Shown: positions 4,971-7,482 of the stretch, one piece after another
Layout of the letters: each line of letters begins with the position of its first letter
Numbering within the stretch: position 1 is the stretch's first letter
Position numbers and translations under genes: made by a program
Notes under the pieces: generated by a model
Told to the model about the DNA's origin: nothing
What the model saw: only the letters and a program-made list of their open reading frames with translations
Database searches by the model: none
NCBI GenBank assembly: GCA_030055545.1
Contig: JASFYK010000046.1
Location: 1 to 7,482 of the forward strand
Direction: 5' to 3'
Source: Thermoproteota archaeon
GTDB lineage: Archaea > Thermoproteota > Methanomethylicia > Methanomethylicales > Methanomethylicaceae
Length of the DNA stretch: 7,482 nucleotides

Positions 4971-6620
4971 ATGCGCTCGGACGTCATAAAAAAAGGGGTA
5001 CAGAAGACCCCCCACCGGGCACTGCTCAAGGCGCTTGGCTTGGTGGATGAAGAGATCGAGAGACCGATCATCGGGATAGTGAATTCGTGGAACGAGATCA
5101 TTCCCGGGCACATTCACTTGAACAGGATTGCTGAGGCTGTCAAGGCAGGCGTGAGGATTGCGGGCGGGACCCCGCTTGAGTTCAATACCATAGGAATATG
5201 CGACGGCATAGCAATGGGGCACGAGGGCATGCGGAGCCCGCTAGTGAGCAGGGAGATAGTCGCTGACTCGGTCGAGGTCGTCGCAAACGCTTATTCGTTC
5301 GACGGGCTCGTCTTCGTCTGCAGCTGTGACAAGATAGAGCCGGGCATGGTGATGGCTTCACTCAGACTTGATGTGCCCTCGATCTTCGTCACCGGCGGAC
5401 CGATGCTCTGCGGGGTGCTTAAGGGGCAGAAACTCTCACTGGACATGACATTCGAGAGCATAGGGGCATACATGAACAGGAAGATCAGTGATGATGATCT
5501 GAGGGAGATAGAGGAGTACTCCTGCCCTGGGCCGGGTTCATGCGCAGGAATGTATACAGCTAACACTGTTGCGTGCCTGATCGAGGCTATGGGTCTCTCT
5601 CTGCCAGGCAGCGGCACCATCCCTGCGGTCGACGCGAGGAGGCTGAGGCTGGCAAAGTACGCGGGCATGAAGATTATGGACCTGATCAGGTTGGGAATAA
5701 CCCCCAAGAAGATCGTCACTGAGAAGTCTCTCCGGAATGCCATTGCGGTGGACGTCTCCATGGGCGGATCTACAAATGCCATACTCCACTTGATGGCGAT
5801 TGCCAACGAGGCGGAGGTGCCACTGAAGCTTGAGACCTTCGACGAGATCAGCAATAAAACCCCTCAGCTGGTCAGCATGATGCCTGCTGGCGATATCCCC
5901 ATGGAGGAGCTGGATAGGGCAGGAGGCATAATGGCATTGATGAAGCAGCTCCTGGAGATCGGCATCGTCGACCCTGCACCGATCAGCGTAACAGGCGAGA
6001 GCATAGGCAAGAGCATCATGAAGGCGAAGGTTGTCGGGAACACCATAAGGCCTCCGCTCAACCCGATAAGGCCGACAGGGACTTTGGCGATACTGCGGGG
6101 CAACCTCGCCCCTGACGGTGCGGTGATAAAGACGGCAGGGCTCAAGAGGCTGAGCTTTGAGGGCAAAGCGCTGGTATTCGACAGGGAGGAAGACGGGATA
6201 AGGGCTGCTGAAGAGGGCAAGATAACCGAAGGCACAGCTGTGGTGATAAGATACGAGGGGCCGAAGGGAGGGCCAGGGATGAGGGAGATGCTCCAGCTGA
6301 CATCGATGCTCGTAGGAATGGGGATTGGCGAGAAGGTGGCGATGATTACAGACGGCAGGTTCTCAGGCGCGACCCATGGCATGATGGTGGGGCATGTGTC
6401 TCCGGAGGCTGCTGAAGGTGGGCCAATAGCAGTGATCAAGGACGGCGACTTGGTCAGGATAGACATCGAGAGGCGTCTTTTGGAGGTCGATCTGAGCAGC
6501 GGGGAGCTCGCTTCCAGGCTGTCAAAGTGGTCTCCGCCCGAGCCCAAGTACAGGAAGGGCGCATTCTACAGGTACAGCAGGATGGTGACCTCCGCATCCA
6601 CAGGCGCCGTGCTAAAGTAG
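4971..6620 (+). CDS. ilvD: Dihydroxy-acid dehydratase
   Basis: This 549-residue enzyme dehydrates 2,3-dihydroxy-isovalerate and 2,3-dihydroxy-3-methylvalerate to the 2-keto acids that precede valine/leucine and isoleucine. The N-terminus MRSDVIKKGVQKTPHRALLKA is classic. Cluster ligand candidates are Cys119 in SCDKIEPGM and Cys191 in GSCAGMYTAN. At the third position, where [2Fe-2S]-type enzymes have PCN, this protein has PGH (Gly46), as in the E. coli and methanogen enzymes. It is therefore probably the oxygen-sensitive [4Fe-4S] type. DGRFSG at 461-466 carries the serine proposed as catalytic base, and the C-terminus RYSRMVTSASTGAVLK is complete. ATG 4971 is preferred over GTG 4962 by homology and the GTGAT site. 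The gene stands alone: no ilvB, ilvN, ilvC or leu gene lies nearby. It is read divergently from the permease and probably has its own promoter. Confidence 0.97.
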   Translation: MRSDVIKKGVQKTPHRALLKALGLVDEEIERPIIGIVNSWNEIIPGHIHLNRIAEAVKAGVRIAGGTPLEFNTIGICDGIAMGHEGMRSPLVSREIVADSVEVVANAYSFDGLVFVCSCDKIEPGMVMASLRLDVPSIFVTGGPMLCGVLKGQKLSLDMTFESIGAYMNRKISDDDLREIEEYSCPGPGSCAGMYTANTVACLIEAMGLSLPGSGTIPAVDARRLRLAKYAGMKIMDLIRLGITPKKIVTEKSLRNAIAVDVSMGGSTNAILHLMAIANEAEVPLKLETFDEISNKTPQLVSMMPAGDIPMEELDRAGGIMALMKQLLEIGIVDPAPISVTGESIGKSIMKAKVVGNTIRPPLNPIRPTGTLAILRGNLAPDGAVIKTAGLKRLSFEGKALVFDREEDGIRAAEEGKITEGTAVVIRYEGPKGGPGMREMLQLTSMLVGMGIGEKVAMITDGRFSGATHGMMVGHVSPEAAEGGPIAVIKDGDLVRIDIERRLLEVDLSSGELASRLSKWSPPEPKYRKGAFYRYSRMVTSASTGAVLK

Positions 6621-6652
6621 ACGTCAAGCAGCAGTTTATTGCCTGATTCCCC

Positions 6653-6692
6653 TTTTTATCACTCCTTGCTTTCGTTTTTTGATCCTTATTTT
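6653..6692 (+). terminator. T-rich terminator tract of ilvD
   Basis: T5 at 6653-6657, T6 at 6675-6680 and T4 at 6689-6692 follow the ilvD stop at 6620. Repeated U-rich stretches are the normal archaeal stop signal. No matching A-rich stretch serving the convergent permease gene is seen in this gap, so that gene's transcript may run into the ilvD 3' end. Confidence 0.6.
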
Positions 6693-6701
6693 CTCCGCAT
6701 C

Positions 6702-7482
6702 TCAGTCATGCCTGAGTGCCACGACTGGATCCATCCTAGATCCCCTCCTTGCAGGATAAAATCCTGCAAGAAGTGCGACCGCGACGGCAAACAAGAGCAC
6801 GAATACGGCGATGTCTGCCCGGACTATTGGCGTATATGAGAAGGCGGTTGCAGATCCGAACGAGCTCGCCGTTCGGCTCATTCCAGCAGAGAGGGCCACG
6901 GGTATGAGGTAAGAGATGCCCGTGCCGACCAAGAGGCCAAGTATGCCGCCTATGATACCCATTATGGTTGCCTCAGAGAGGAATATCAGCAGCACGTCAT
7001 TGTTTGTGAAGCCCAGCGCCTTCAGTACGCCTATTTCGCGCGTCCTCTCGATGACCGAGACAAACATTATGTTCATTATGCCCAGTCCAGCGACGAATAG
7101 TGAGATGGCGGCAATCGCACCAAGGAGAACCGTGAGCTGCCCAGTTATCGTGGAGACTATCTGGGTAATTTGCTTCACGGTCAGTATGGTAAGCCGGGTC
7201 CCGTAGATCGCCTTTATGTTCTCCACCACGTAGTCGACCGAGTCGACATCAGTCGTCTTTACGAAAAGGGCGCTGTAGCTGCTCCTGCCGAGAAGAGCCA
7301 TCGCTCCCTTGAGGGACATGAAGAGGCTGTCGTCGACAGAGACGAGCGTGGCGGTTCCATAGGGCTCGAGCACGCCGACCACTTGGACGGTCTTCTTCAC
7401 GGGGTTCACGAGCCCGATCTCGACTGTTGTTGACTGCCCGACAACGACCATCGGGTAGGAGAGATCCTGAGGCTGCTTCACC
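6702..7482 (-). CDS. MacB/FtsX-type ABC transporter permease, C-terminal part (cut by window edge)
   Basis: The 259 visible residues are the C-terminal part of an FtsX-domain permease. These proteins span the membrane four times, pair with a MacB/LolD-type ATPase, and act by mechanotransmission or export; the substrate is unknown. The first 110 or so visible residues are the end of the extracellular MacB-type core (VGVLEPYGTATL, LFVKTTDVDSVD). The FtsX domain follows: a helix near 116-140, the cytosolic coupling segment ERTREIGVLKALG at 145-157, helices near 165-194 and 221-241, and the family C-terminus LAGFYPARRGSRMDPVVALRHD. The stop is TGA at 6702-6704. The N-terminal helix and most of the outer domain lie beyond 7482, and the GTG at 7481 is an internal codon, not the start. 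The ATPase partner is not in the window. Confidence 0.93.
   Translation of the reverse strand, partial: VKQPQDLSYPMVVVGQSTTVEIGLVNPVKKTVQVVGVLEPYGTATLVSVDDSLFMSLKGAMALLGRSSYSALFVKTTDVDSVDYVVENIKAIYGTRLTILTVKQITQIVSTITGQLTVLLGAIAAISLFVAGLGIMNIMFVSVIERTREIGVLKALGFTNNDVLLIFLSEATIMGIIGGILGLLVGTGISYLIPVALSAGMSRTASSFGSATAFSYTPIVRADIAVFVLLFAVAVALLAGFYPARRGSRMDPVVALRHD
6748..6770. repeat. 10-bp perfect inverted repeat with 3-base loop inside the ABC permease gene
   Basis: CTTGCAGGAT at 6748-6757 and ATCCTGCAAG at 6761-6770 are exact reverse complements separated by AAA. On the message this is a tight hairpin with a UUU loop, covering the codons of the conserved LAGFYPAR segment (residues 238-245 of the visible part). 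It begins about 44 bases inside the 3' end of the gene. The pairing is certain; a biological role is not. Confidence 0.6.

Noticed and set aside
5291..5854. Open frame of 187 codons on the minus strand within ilvD
   Set aside because: Same reasoning: antisense to conserved ilvD codons with no family resemblance.
5864..6547. Open frame of 227 codons on the minus strand within ilvD
   Set aside because: It lies fully antisense to a clear ilvD, is rich in Ser/Pro/Ile as expected for a shadow frame, has no recognisable motif, and no promoter or ribosome site was seen.
6916..7433. Plus-strand frames of 96 and 87 codons across the ABC permease
   Set aside because: Both lie antisense to conserved FtsX-domain codons and show no motif of their own.
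1..7482. CRISPR array, insertion sequence, tRNA/rRNA or prophage genes
   Set aside because: I saw no regularly spaced direct repeats, transposase, cloverleaf or rRNA-like sequence; every gap longer than 70 bases is accounted for by promoters or terminators.

Overview
The window looks like chromosomal DNA from an archaeon. The clearest marker is a bifunctional fructose-1,6-bisphosphate aldolase/phosphatase, an enzyme found mainly in archaea and deep-branching thermophilic bacteria. TATA-like boxes about 25 bases before the inferred transcript starts, T-tract (U-rich) terminators, very short leaders and a TauE/SafE permease paired with a DUF1634 protein agree with this. The enzyme set (membrane pyrophosphatase, oxygen-sensitive-type dihydroxy-acid dehydratase) would suit a thermophilic and/or anaerobic archaeon, possibly of the Thermoproteota/Bathyarchaeia side. 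That placement is inference; no rRNA or other phylogenetic marker is present.

Layout from left to right. (1) 1-463, minus: the N-terminal 154 residues of a membrane-embedded ion-pumping pyrophosphatase, cut by the left edge, with its own TATA box and Shine-Dalgarno site. (2) 464-606: intergenic, holding the T-tract terminator of the next operon and the pyrophosphatase promoter. (3) 607-3678, minus: a three-gene operon transcribed right to left, in the order FBP aldolase/phosphatase, a 91-residue beta-grasp MoaD/SAMP-type protein ending in Gly-Gly, and a stand-alone fumarate-reductase-like FAD protein. (4) 3679-3796: promoter of that operon. (5) 3797-4884, minus: a TauE/SafE permease overlapping by 7 bases a three-helix DUF1634 protein. 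(6) 4885-4970: a short divergent promoter region with one near-palindromic TATA element that could serve both sides. (7) 4971-6620, plus: ilvD, followed by T-rich tracts. (8) 6702-7482, minus: the C-terminal 259 residues of a MacB/FtsX-type ABC transporter permease, cut by the right edge.

How the genes fit together. FBP aldolase/phosphatase pulls triose phosphates toward hexose in gluconeogenesis, and the membrane pyrophosphatase recovers energy from biosynthetic pyrophosphate. IlvD serves branched-chain amino acid synthesis. Most of the window is ordinary core metabolism. The least explained part is the pairing of the Gly-Gly beta-grasp protein with an orphan flavoprotein that keeps most fumarate-reductase active-site residues but has Tyr in place of one key His and has no iron-sulfur or membrane partner nearby. 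I found no CRISPR array, tRNA, rRNA, insertion sequence or phage gene.
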